Made by a program: the position numbers and the translations under genes. A stretch of 64,000 nt of DNA from Vineibacter terrae (lineage in GTDB: Bacteria > Pseudomonadota > Alphaproteobacteria > Reyranellales > Reyranellaceae), in assembly GCF_008039615.1 (NCBI RefSeq), contig NZ_VDUZ01000040.1:1-64000 (forward strand), written 5' to 3'. The notes beneath the pieces are model-generated. The model saw nothing but the letters and a program-made list of their open reading frames with translations, ran no database searches and was not told the origin of the DNA. Shown here piece after piece: positions 25,257-32,820 of the stretch. The stretch's first letter is position 1. Each line of letters begins with the position of its first letter.

Positions 25257-26627
25257 ATGCGTCTGTCGCGCGTATCGTTGTTGGCGTTCATCTCGCAGGC
25301 TTTGCCGGTCGCCGGGCTGGGCCTGCCGATCGTGGTCTACCTGCCGCCTTTCTACGCCGACGAGATGGGGCTGGGGCTGGCGACGGTCGGCTGGATCTTC
25401 ATGATCACGCGCTTCTTCGACGTCGCCATCGACCCGGTGTTCGGCCTGCTCGCCGACCGCCACGGCACGCGCTTCGGCCGCCGCAAGCCGTGGATCGCGC
25501 TGGCGCTGCCCATCCTGATGCTGAGCGTCTGGATGATCTTCGCGCCGGCCGGCACGGTGGGCGGCACCTACCTGCTGTTCTGGCTGCTGGCGATGTATGT
25601 GGGCTGGACCTTCGCCACCATCTCGATCCTGGCCTGGAGCGCCGAGCTGGCCACCGACTATGACGCGCGCACGCGCATCCAGGGCGCCTACCAGGCGGCG
25701 CTGATGGTCGGGCTGATCACGGTGCTGATCATCCCGGCGGCCTACGAGCTGATGGGCGCCCCGGCGCTGCGCGACAAGATGCGCGGCGTCGGCTGGTTCA
25801 TCATCGTGCTGCTGCCGATCACCTTCATCGCGGCGCTGGCCTGGGTGCCCGAGACCAAGGTGAGCGAGCGCGCCGAGGCGCATTGGCGCGACGTGGTCGG
25901 GGCGCTGGTCGGCAGCCGGCCGTTGCGGCGCCTGCTGGCGGCTGACCTGCTGGTCGGCCTGTCGAGCGGCGTGTCGGGCTCGCTGATCGTCTTCATCGCG
26001 CGCGACGCGTTCGCGCTGGGGGATCGCTCGGGCGTGCTGATGCTGGCCTATTTCGTGACCGGGTGCCTGGCCATCCCGTTCTGGGTGTGGCTCAGCAAGC
26101 GGGCCGAGAAGCACACGGCGCTGATCTGGGCCCAGCTCTACTCGCTGGTGCTGCTGCCGGTGTTCCTGGTGGCGCCGCCGGGGAACTTCTGGGCGGCGCT
26201 GGCGATGATCGCGCTGTTCGGCCTGCCCTATGCCTCGCACCGCTTCCTGATGAAGGCGATGATGGCCGACATCACCGACGACGACCAGGTGCGCACCGGC
26301 CGCATGCAGGCCGGCGTCTATTTCGGCCTGCTGGCCATGACCGAGAAGATCGGCCTAGCCCTGGCGGTCGGCATCACCTATCCGCTGCTGGAGTGGATCG
26401 GCTTTCGCACCGGCACGCGCAACGACGACGCGGCGCTGCATGGCCTGGTGCTGCTGTTCGTGCTGCTGCCGGCCATCCTGCACGTGTTGGCGGCGCTGGT
26501 GCTGTGGCGCTTCCCGCTGGGCCGCGCCGCCCAGCGCGACCTGCGCCGGCGGATCGAAGGAGATTCCCTCTCCGCCCGCGAAGCGGGGGGAGAGGGCGGG
26601 GCCCATCGCGAAGCGATGGGAGGGTGA
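25257..26627 (+). CDS. MFS transporter, GPH cation-symporter type (MFS_2)
   Basis: The 456-residue protein has about twelve hydrophobic segments and GPH-family landmarks: the ADRHGTRFGRRKPWIALA loop after helix 2, GYxxW-like WTFATISILAWSAE, and FGLPYASHRFLMKAMMADITDDDQ in the second half. GPH proteins import sugars, glycosides or related compounds with a cation, and MFS_2 also includes lipid transporters. ATG 25257 has GGGAGGGGG upstream. The last about 22 residues (EGDSLSAREAGGEGGAHREA onward) are encoded by an intergenic repeat and are probably not native. Confidence 0.9.
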   Translation: MRLSRVSLLAFISQALPVAGLGLPIVVYLPPFYADEMGLGLATVGWIFMITRFFDVAIDPVFGLLADRHGTRFGRRKPWIALALPILMLSVWMIFAPAGTVGGTYLLFWLLAMYVGWTFATISILAWSAELATDYDARTRIQGAYQAALMVGLITVLIIPAAYELMGAPALRDKMRGVGWFIIVLLPITFIAALAWVPETKVSERAEAHWRDVVGALVGSRPLRRLLAADLLVGLSSGVSGSLIVFIARDAFALGDRSGVLMLAYFVTGCLAIPFWVWLSKRAEKHTALIWAQLYSLVLLPVFLVAPPGNFWAALAMIALFGLPYASHRFLMKAMMADITDDDQVRTGRMQAGVYFGLLAMTEKIGLALAVGITYPLLEWIGFRTGTRNDDAALHGLVLLFVLLPAILHVLAALVLWRFPLGRAAQRDLRRRIEGDSLSAREAGGEGGAHREAMGG

Positions 26628-26757
26628 GGTGGGTGCTCGAACGAAGGTGATCCATCCTGCCTGATCCAGCCTCGCTTCAACACCCACCTCACCCTCCCAT
26701 CGTGCTGCGCACGATGGGCCCCTCCCTCTCCCCCCGCTTCGCGGGCGGAGAGGGGTA
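26566..26757. repeat. long palindrome that supplies the 3' end of the transporter gene
   Basis: CCCTCTCCGCCCGCGAAGCG at the left is inverted at 26735-26757 as CGCTTCGCGGGCGGAGAGGG. The GCCCATCGCGAAGCGATGGG and CACCTCACCCTCCCATCG parts mirror each other inside. The repeat begins 60 bp before the transporter stop, so the ORF now ends inside it. It could act as a bidirectional terminator between the transporter and the convergent LysR gene. Confidence 0.8.
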
Positions 26758-26763
26758 GCTCCG

Positions 26764-27672
26764 TCACAACTCCCAGGGCGGGGGATCGAACTTGGCGGAC
26801 AGGAAGTCGACGAACGCCGTCACCTTGGGCGGCAGCAGGCGGCGATGCGGATAGACGGCGTGGATCGGCACCGCGTCGTCGGGCGTGAAGGGCGTGAGGA
26901 CCTGCCTGAGCCGCCCCTCGCGGATGGCCTTGGCGACCGTGAGCCGGGTGAGCCGCACGACGCCGACGCCGGCTTCGGCGAGATGGTAGAGCATGTCGCC
27001 GTCGTCGGCGCGGCAATTGCCGCGCACCTGCACCTCGCGCAGCTCGCCGTCGATCACGAACGGCCAGCGGTTCATGTGCATGCGGTCGCGGAAGCCCAGG
27101 CAGTTGTGGCCCGACAGGTCGGCGGGATGCAGCGGCTCGCCATGCGCCGCCAGGTAGGCGGGCGCCGCCACCACGACCCGGCGGTCGGCGCCGATCTTGC
27201 GGGCCACGAAGCTCGAATCGGCCAGCACGCCGATGCGGAAGGCGACGTCGAAGCCTTCCTGCACCAGGTCGACGACCCGGTCGGTGAAGGAAAGGTCGAG
27301 CTCGACGCCGGGATGGAGCTTCAGGAACTCGGGCACCAGCGGCAGGATCTGGTGCGAGCCGAACGCCAGCGAGGTGGTGACCTTGAGCAGGCCGCGCGCC
27401 TCGCCGCCGCGCTGGCCGATCGCGGCCTCGGCGGCCTCGACATCGCTTACGATGCGGGCGGCGTCGCGGTAGAACGCCTCGCCGGCCTCGGTCAGCGCCA
27501 GCTTGCGCGTCGTGCGGTTGAACAGCCGCACGCCCAGCCGCTCCTCCAGGCGCGTGATGAGCTTGCTGATCGCGGACGGCGTCAGGCCCAGCTGCGGCGC
27601 GGCGGCAGAGAAGCCGTTGGCCTCCACCACCTTCACGAACGCCGTCATGTCGCCGATACGATCCATCGCCAT
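26764..27672 (-). CDS. LysR-family transcriptional regulator
   Basis: The 302-residue product has an N-terminal winged helix-turn-helix (FSAAAPQLGLTPSAISKLIT, then RLEERLGVRLFNRTTRKLAL) and a two-lobed periplasmic-binding-protein-like effector domain from about residue 90. The pattern belongs to the CrgA/AaeR-like group that often carries DRIGDMTAFVKVVE at the start. It converges with the transporter and is divergent from the small gene at 27753, its most likely local target. ATG 27672 is used; another ATG lies two codons on. The effector is unknown. Confidence 0.95.
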   Translation of the reverse strand: MAMDRIGDMTAFVKVVEANGFSAAAPQLGLTPSAISKLITRLEERLGVRLFNRTTRKLALTEAGEAFYRDAARIVSDVEAAEAAIGQRGGEARGLLKVTTSLAFGSHQILPLVPEFLKLHPGVELDLSFTDRVVDLVQEGFDVAFRIGVLADSSFVARKIGADRRVVVAAPAYLAAHGEPLHPADLSGHNCLGFRDRMHMNRWPFVIDGELREVQVRGNCRADDGDMLYHLAEAGVGVVRLTRLTVAKAIREGRLRQVLTPFTPDDAVPIHAVYPHRRLLPPKVTAFVDFLSAKFDPPPWEL

Positions 27673-27752
27673 GATTGTTGACGTAAATTCACGATGACGC
27701 GGATTCTGACGTCAGTTATGAGCGAATCAACCTAAATCCGGTACGATGCGCC

Positions 27753-28181
27753 ATGGCGAAGAAACCCGCACCGCTGCCCAACGCGTTGAAGCCCTGGGCC
27801 GAAGCGCAACAGCGCTTTCACCTGTCGCACGCCCACGTGCAGATGGCGCGCGAGCTAGGCCTCAATCCCAAGAAATTGGGCAAGCTTGTCGGCACCAAGC
27901 AGCAGCCCTGGAAGCTCAAGCTGCCGGACTATATAGTCAAGCTCTACGCCAAGAACTTCGGTAAGACGCGGCCCGATGTGGTCCGGTCCCTGGCCGAGGT
28001 GGCGTCGGCGCAGGCTGACAAGAAGGCGGCAGGACATGATCGCAAGGCCGCGATGCGGGTGTCGCTGGCCAGCTTCGAGGCGCACCATCCGCCGTGGCCC
28101 GATGATGACCAGCTGATCCCCGAGGCTCCGGACTACGAAGGCGTTGTCGACGAAGCCGAGTCGCCGCCAATGTGGACCTGA
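27753..28181 (+). CDS. conserved small protein of unknown function
   Basis: The 142-residue product contains LPNALKPWAEAQQRFHLSH, VQMARELGLNPKKLGKLVGT, KQQPWKLKLPDYIVKLYAKN and FGKTRPDVVRSL. This block is recurrent in small proteobacterial proteins without known function. A helix-turn-helix-like reading of the AREL-GLNPKKLG part is possible but unproven. The C-terminal 50 residues are acidic and Pro-rich. It is divergent from the LysR gene and ends 15 bp before the convergent CoA transferase. Confidence 0.75.
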   Translation: MAKKPAPLPNALKPWAEAQQRFHLSHAHVQMARELGLNPKKLGKLVGTKQQPWKLKLPDYIVKLYAKNFGKTRPDVVRSLAEVASAQADKKAAGHDRKAAMRVSLASFEAHHPPWPDDDQLIPEAPDYEGVVDEAESPPMWT

Positions 28182-28196
28182 TCGCCGACCGGCGCC

Positions 28197-29354
28197 TCAG
28201 ATCACATCCTTCTCGCGCAGCCGCGCGATCTCGTCGTCGGCATAGCCCAGGTCGCGCAGGATCGCGGGCCCGTGCGCGCCCAGCTCGGGCCATGCGAAGT
28301 CGATGCGGCCCGGCTCGTCGCGGAACTTGATGGGGATGCCCAGGTGCTTCAGGCCGCGCCCGTCGGTCACCACCATCTTGCGGTGCTGCACATGCGGATC
28401 GTGGATCGCTTCCAGCATGTCGTTCACAGGTGAGACGCAGACGTCGCGGCCCTTGAACCAGTCCATCCACTGCGCCAGCGTCTTCTGCCGGAAGGTCTGG
28501 CGGAAGAAGTCGCGCACCGGGTCCTCGACCGGTCCGGGGCCCTGCTGGCAGAGCGCGACCAGGTCGGGACGGCCCAGGTCGGTCAGCAGGTTGCGGGTGA
28601 ACTTCAGCTCCGAGCCGCCGAGCACGAGATGGCGCCCGTCGGCGGTCTCGTAGATGTTGTACATCGCATGTCCGCCCCAGGTGCGCTCGTGGCGCGGATT
28701 GGGCATGCGGTTCTCGCCGAACACCGGGCCCATCACGTTGGGCATCCAGGCCAGCAGCGTGTCCATCATGGCGATGTCGATGTAGTCGCCGCGGCCGGTC
28801 TGGGTGCGCCGCAGCAGCGCCATCAGGATGCCGTTGAGCGCCATCAGCGAGGCCGTGGCGTCGGCCGCCGGCACCGCCGGCATGGCCGGCCTGCCGTCGG
28901 CGCCGGTGTTGGCCGCCAGCAGCCCGAGCTCGGCCTGGATGCCGAGATCGTGCGTGGGACGGTCGCGCGACGGGCCGTCCTGGCCGTAGGCCGAGATCGA
29001 GCAGTAGACCACGCGCGGGGCGCGCGCCTTCACCGCCTCGTAGCCCACGCCCAGGCGGTCGACCACGCCGGGCCGGAACGACTCGACGATCACGTCGGCG
29101 CGCTCGGCCAGCCGCATGAAGATGTCGACGGCCTGCTTCTGCTTGAGATCCAGCATCAGGCTGCGCTTGCCGCGCTGCGTGTTGCGGAAATACACGGTGC
29201 TGCCGGCCTCGCGCACGCCGATCTGCCGCGTCGGCTCACCGCCGGGCGGCTCGATGCGGATCACGTCGGCGCCGTGGTCGGCCATCATCATGGTCAGATG
29301 TGGGCCGGGCAGGAAGGACGACAGGTCCAGCACCTTGATGCCGTCAAGCTTCAT
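28197..29354 (-). CDS. CoA transferase, family III (CaiB/BaiF type)
   Basis: The 385-residue product starts MKLDGIKVLDLSSFLPGPH, typical of family III, then GADVIRIEPPGGEP, GKRSLMLDLK and RPTHDLGIQAELGLL. The Asp in the last stretch is the probable catalytic residue that forms the acyl-enzyme anhydride. ATG 29354 has AGGA 9 bp upstream. An ATG three codons earlier sits directly on that site. It is followed upstream by a second, different CoA transferase gene and an acyl-CoA dehydrogenase, which together make an organic-acid activation and oxidation module. The acid is unknown. Confidence 0.93.
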   Translation of the reverse strand: MKLDGIKVLDLSSFLPGPHLTMMMADHGADVIRIEPPGGEPTRQIGVREAGSTVYFRNTQRGKRSLMLDLKQKQAVDIFMRLAERADVIVESFRPGVVDRLGVGYEAVKARAPRVVYCSISAYGQDGPSRDRPTHDLGIQAELGLLAANTGADGRPAMPAVPAADATASLMALNGILMALLRRTQTGRGDYIDIAMMDTLLAWMPNVMGPVFGENRMPNPRHERTWGGHAMYNIYETADGRHLVLGGSELKFTRNLLTDLGRPDLVALCQQGPGPVEDPVRDFFRQTFRQKTLAQWMDWFKGRDVCVSPVNDMLEAIHDPHVQHRKMVVTDGRGLKHLGIPIKFRDEPGRIDFAWPELGAHGPAILRDLGYADDEIARLREKDVI

Positions 29355-29389
29355 CAGAGACATTCCTGGATGGTGGTTCGATGGGCATG

Positions 29390-30580
29390 CTAGATCACGC
29401 CGTCGCGCTGCAGCGCCTCGATCTCGGCCGCGGTGAAGCCTGATTCGGCCAGCACATCGGCGCCGTCGGCGCCCAGCGCCGGCGCGGCGCGCGCCGGCAG
29501 AGGCTCGCCGTCGAGGCGGATCGGGTCGGCCAGCAGGTGCAGCGTGCCCAGCTCGGCATGCGGCATCGACTGGACGCCGCGGCGCTCGTGCAGGAAGCCG
29601 TTGTCGAGCGCCTGGGCCAGCGTCAGCACCGGCGCCAGCGGCACGCTGCCGGCCAGGCCGGCCATCCATTGCGCCGTCGTGCGCTGCGTGAAATGCCCGT
29701 CGAGCACGTCGCTGAGCGCGGCGCGGTTGGCGCGGCGGTCGGCGGGCGTGGCGAAGCGCGGATCCGTGGCCAGGGCCGGCGCGCCGATGCCGGCGCAGAG
29801 CTTCTCCCAGAAACGCTGGGTCTGGCACATCACGAACAGCCAGCCGTCGGCGGTCGGGAACAGCTGCGACGGCGCGATGGAGGGATGCGCCGAGCGCGGC
29901 AGGCGCGTGGTCTCGGCGCCGTGGTTCAGGTACCAGGCGGCGGGGTAGGTCGTCTGATGGATGGCGGTGTCGTAGAGCGACACGTCGACGTCGCGGCCCT
30001 TGCCGTCGCGCCGCGCGCCGACGATGGCCGCCAGCAGCCCCAGCGCCGCGGTGAGCCCGGTGAGGTGGTCGACCACCGACAGGCCCATGCGCGCCGGCGC
30101 CGCGTCGGGCTCGCCGGTGACGGCGACATAGCCGCACTCGGCCTGGAGCAGGTAGTCATAGCCGGGCCGGTCGGCGCGGCTGCCGCCGCGGCCATAGGCC
30201 GAGAGGTGGCCGCAGACGATGCGCGGGTTGTGCGCCGCCAGGTCGGCATAGGCCAGGCCGAGGCGGCCGGGCTGGCTGCCGCGCAGGTTGTTGAACACGG
30301 CATCGGCACCGGCGACGAGGCGATGGAAGACCGCCCGGCCGCGCGCCGCCTTGAGGTCCAGGCACAGCGAGCGCTTGTTGCGGTTGTAGGGCTGGAAGAA
30401 CGTGCTGTCGTGCGCGCCCAGATGGTGCGGGCCGACCCCGCGCGACATGTCGCCGCCCGAATCGCGCGCCTCGATCTTGATGACGTCGGCGCCGAGGTCG
30501 GCGAGGTGCACGGTGCCGAACGGGCCGGCGCCGTAATGCTCGACGGTCAGGATGCGGATGCCGGCCAGCGGCAGGGTCAC
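29390..30580 (-). CDS. CoA transferase, family III (CaiB/BaiF type), second copy
   Basis: This 396-residue paralogue begins (GTG at 30580) TLPLAGIRILTVEHYGAGPF and has GADVIKIEARDSGGD, NKRSLCLDLKAARGR and RPGYDYLLQAECGYV, with a probable catalytic Asp in GYDYL. GGGGGAG precedes the GTG. Its N-terminal GAGPFGTVHLADLG differs from the neighbour, so this is not a recent duplication. In family III, two tandem CaiB proteins can form a heteromeric enzyme (as in Smt-type malyl/succinyl transferases) or serve separate acids. It lies 35 bp upstream of the other transferase gene. Confidence 0.93.
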   Translation of the reverse strand: MTLPLAGIRILTVEHYGAGPFGTVHLADLGADVIKIEARDSGGDMSRGVGPHHLGAHDSTFFQPYNRNKRSLCLDLKAARGRAVFHRLVAGADAVFNNLRGSQPGRLGLAYADLAAHNPRIVCGHLSAYGRGGSRADRPGYDYLLQAECGYVAVTGEPDAAPARMGLSVVDHLTGLTAALGLLAAIVGARRDGKGRDVDVSLYDTAIHQTTYPAAWYLNHGAETTRLPRSAHPSIAPSQLFPTADGWLFVMCQTQRFWEKLCAGIGAPALATDPRFATPADRRANRAALSDVLDGHFTQRTTAQWMAGLAGSVPLAPVLTLAQALDNGFLHERRGVQSMPHAELGTLHLLADPIRLDGEPLPARAAPALGADGADVLAESGFTAAEIEALQRDGVI

Positions 30581-30629
30581 GGCGCGGCTCCCCCTTCAGG
30601 CATCATTGAGGCTTCGGCGCCTCTGGCGA

Positions 30630-30777
30630 CGGGCCGGACCGCGCCGCTCCAGCGGCGCACCGGCGCGCAGCGCCGGATCATGAGCGTCGCTGGAGCGACG
30701 CGGTCCCAGCCGTCGCCAGCATCGCTCGTGGTCGCACGAACCACGGCAAGATCCCTCGCTGGCGCTCGGGATGACGT
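30630..30777. repeat. two adjoining intergenic palindromes
   Basis: CGGACCGCGCCGCTCCAGCG is mirrored by CGCTGGAGCGACGCGGTCC (30687-30705), with an inner GCACCGGCGCGCAGCGCCGG hairpin. A partial copy of the CAAGATCCCTCGC / CTCGGGATGACG family follows at 30750-30777. This fills the 206-bp gap between the acyl-CoA dehydrogenase and CoA transferase genes. Confidence 0.7.
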
Positions 30778-30786
30778 CAGCCCTGC

Positions 30787-31965
30787 TCACACCGGGTTCC
30801 GCTCGATGAGCTGGCGGGCGATGATCAGGCGCTGGATCTCGTTGGTGCCTTCGCCGATGCACAGCAGCGGCGCGTCGCGATAGTAGCGCTCGACGTCCAT
30901 CTCCTTGGAATAGCCGTAGGCGCCGTGGATGCGCAGCGCCTCGGTGGCGTTCTCCAGCGCCGCCTCGGTGGCGAACAGCTTGGCCATGCCGGCCTCCATG
31001 TCGCAGCGGCGGCCGTCGTCATAGGCCCTGGCCGCCTGCTCGACCAGCAGCCGCGCCGCCTCGGTGCGCGTGGCCATGTCGGCGAGCTTGAGCGCGATCG
31101 CCTGGTGCTGGTGGATCGGCTTGCCCATGGTCTTGCGGATCTGGGCATAGCCGGTCGCCGCCTTCAGCGCCGCGGTGGCGACGCCCACGCCGCGCGCCGC
31201 CACGTTGATGCGGCCCAGCTCCAGGCCGCCGGCGGTGTGCACGAAGCCCTTGCCCTCGACGCCGCCGATCAGGTTGGCGGCCGGCACGCGATAGTCCTGG
31301 AAGATCAGCTCGGCCGAATCGATGCCCTTGTAGCCCAGCTTCTCGAGCTTGCGGCTGACGGTGAAGCCCGGTCCCTTCTCGGCCACGAACATCGACAGGC
31401 CCTTGTGCCGTGGCTCGATGTCCTGGGTCTTCACCAGGATGGCCACGCAATGGCCGTGGATGCCGTTGGAGATCCAGGTCTTGGTGCCGTTGATCACGTA
31501 GTGCTCGCCGTCGTGCACGGCGCGGGTGCGGATGGCCTGCAGGTCGGTGCCGCAATCGGGCTCGGTCAGCGCCAGGCCGCCGCGCAGCGTGCCGGAGGCG
31601 AATTGCGGCAGGTAGCGGCTCTTCTGCTGCTCGGTGCCGAAACGCTGCACGGCCGAGGCCATGATCAGGTGCGAGTTGAAGATGCCGGACAGCGACATCC
31701 AGACCTCGGCGACCTCGGTCACGATCCTGGAATAGGTCGACGCGCCCAGCCCCAGCCCGCCATAGGCGCGGCGGATGGTGGCGCCGAACAAGCCGAGCTC
31801 GGTCATCTGCTCGACCATCTCGGCCGGCCAGACGTCGTCATGCTCGAGCTGGCGCGCATAGGGCTTCACGTCGCGCGCCAGCCACTTGCGCACCGAATCG
31901 AGGATCTGGGCTTCTTCCTCGGGCGTGACGGCCTCGTTGTCGAGGCGTTCTGTCGCTTGGGTCAT
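30787..31965 (-). CDS. acyl-CoA dehydrogenase
   Basis: The 392-residue flavoprotein has the N-terminal helical domain (LGLFGATIRRAYGGLGLGAS), the beta domain with LTEPDCGTDLQAIRTRA and VINGTKTWISNGIHG, and the C-terminal domain ending IHGAYGYSKEMDVERYYRD, CIGEGTNEIQRLIIARQL. The Glu in IGEGT is a likely catalytic base. The enzyme oxidises an acyl-CoA to a 2-enoyl-CoA, reducing electron-transfer flavoprotein. ATG 31965 has weak upstream Shine-Dalgarno character. With the MaoC-type hydratase upstream it could perform dehydrogenation then hydration of a CoA ester made by the transferases. Confidence 0.95.
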   Translation of the reverse strand: MTQATERLDNEAVTPEEEAQILDSVRKWLARDVKPYARQLEHDDVWPAEMVEQMTELGLFGATIRRAYGGLGLGASTYSRIVTEVAEVWMSLSGIFNSHLIMASAVQRFGTEQQKSRYLPQFASGTLRGGLALTEPDCGTDLQAIRTRAVHDGEHYVINGTKTWISNGIHGHCVAILVKTQDIEPRHKGLSMFVAEKGPGFTVSRKLEKLGYKGIDSAELIFQDYRVPAANLIGGVEGKGFVHTAGGLELGRINVAARGVGVATAALKAATGYAQIRKTMGKPIHQHQAIALKLADMATRTEAARLLVEQAARAYDDGRRCDMEAGMAKLFATEAALENATEALRIHGAYGYSKEMDVERYYRDAPLLCIGEGTNEIQRLIIARQLIERNPV

Positions 31966-31978
31966 GTCGGTTCCTGGT

Positions 31979-32105
31979 TCCTCCCCCAGCGAAGCTGGGG
32001 GAGGTGGCCGAAGGCCGGAGGGGGAGACAACGAGGTCTTGGCAACTGAGACCACGTCGGCTCCCCTCCGCCCCTTCGGGGCACCTCCCCAGCAAAGCTGG
32101 GGAGG
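31979..32105. repeat. long hairpin repeat, CCTCCCCCAGCGAAGCTGGG family
   Basis: CCTCCCCCAGCGAAGCTGGG and CCCAGCAAAGCTGGGGAGG close the ends, with GGTGGCCGAAGGCCGGAGGG facing the right-hand CTCCGCCCCTTCGGGGCACC, and a central GCAACTGAGACCACGTCGGC. The same ordered units occur at 37194-37322 and 55029-55156. It separates the acyl-CoA dehydrogenase and MaoC genes. Confidence 0.8.
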
Positions 32106-32112
32106 AAAATTC

Positions 32113-32631
32113 TCAATAGTTGGCCTTGTCGTCGACGGCGTGGCCGCGCTTGGGGATCAGCATCTGGCGGGTGAACTCCATCACCATCCTGCCGTCCTGC
32201 TTGTGCGCCACGGTCTTCACCGTGACGATGCCGGCGGTGGGCCGCGAAGCCGATTCGCGCTTGGCCAGCACCTCGGTCTCGGCATAGAGCGTGTCGCCGT
32301 TGAACACCGGCGCCGGCATCTTGATGTCGGTCCAGCCGAGATTGGCGATCGTCTTCTGGCTGACGTCCGATACCGACATGCCGGCCACGATCGACAGCGT
32401 CAGGCACGAATTCACGATCGGCTGCCCGAACTCGCTGTGCCTGGCGTACTCCTTGTCGAAGTGCAGCGGGTGCTGGTTCATGGTCAGCAGGGTGAACCAG
32501 GTGTTGTCGGCCTCGCAGATCGTGCGGCCGGGCCGGTGCTCGTAGATATCGCCGACCTCGAAATCCTCGTAGTAGCGCCCATAGGACTCGCGGCTGCGCC
32601 GCTCGCCCACGGGCCGCGCCGTCGCGACCAT
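32113..32631 (-). CDS. MaoC-family dehydratase (hot-dog fold)
   Basis: The 172-residue protein matches MaoC/mesaconyl-CoA hydratase-like hydratases: YYEDFEVGDIYEHRPGRTI, ADNTWFTLLTMNQHPLHFD (the hydratase Asp/His region), GQPIVNSCLTLSIVAGMSV and PVFNGDTLYAETEV. These proteins hydrate enoyl-CoA thioesters using a hot-dog fold. It belongs with the dehydrogenase and CoA transferases on the same strand, although repeat DNA separates them. The mesaconyl-CoA-like look suggests a C4-C5 dicarboxylic acid (inference only). Confidence 0.88.
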   Translation of the reverse strand: MVATARPVGERRSRESYGRYYEDFEVGDIYEHRPGRTICEADNTWFTLLTMNQHPLHFDKEYARHSEFGQPIVNSCLTLSIVAGMSVSDVSQKTIANLGWTDIKMPAPVFNGDTLYAETEVLAKRESASRPTAGIVTVKTVAHKQDGRMVMEFTRQMLIPKRGHAVDDKANY

Positions 32632-32820
32632 GCGTCTCCTCCATCTGGCGGGCGCAGACTATCGCATCGGACCGCGCTCAACGCACGCGTCTGGCGCATG
32701 GCCGTGCTGCTGCATCTTCCGCGGCGGCGAGGGATGACAGATCGCCGTCTTGCCGTCCGGGTTCGAACCGGCGAGTGTGGGGCTGCCGCCGAGCGCTGCC
32801 TCGGCCATAGAGAGGAGATC

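Noticed and set aside
24258-26240. 660-codon minus-strand frame across the transporter gene
   Set aside because: Its composition is RRHQ-rich and it overlaps two well-supported genes. Only its downstream part overlaps the true DUF2272 gene, in another frame.
26845-27681. 278-codon plus frame opposite the LysR gene
   Set aside because: Antisense shadow rich in His/Gln/Val. The LysR frame on the other strand has a clear domain structure.
32755-32785. tRNA-like GGGTTCGAACCGG
   Set aside because: The T-loop-like string is present, but no acceptor, D or anticodon arms pair around it.
30925-32820. In-frame N-terminal extension of the CorC-like gene over the acyl-CoA dehydrogenase and MaoC genes
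   Set aside because: The extension is antisense to clear genes. The true start at 32821 has a strong ribosome site and the family N-terminus.
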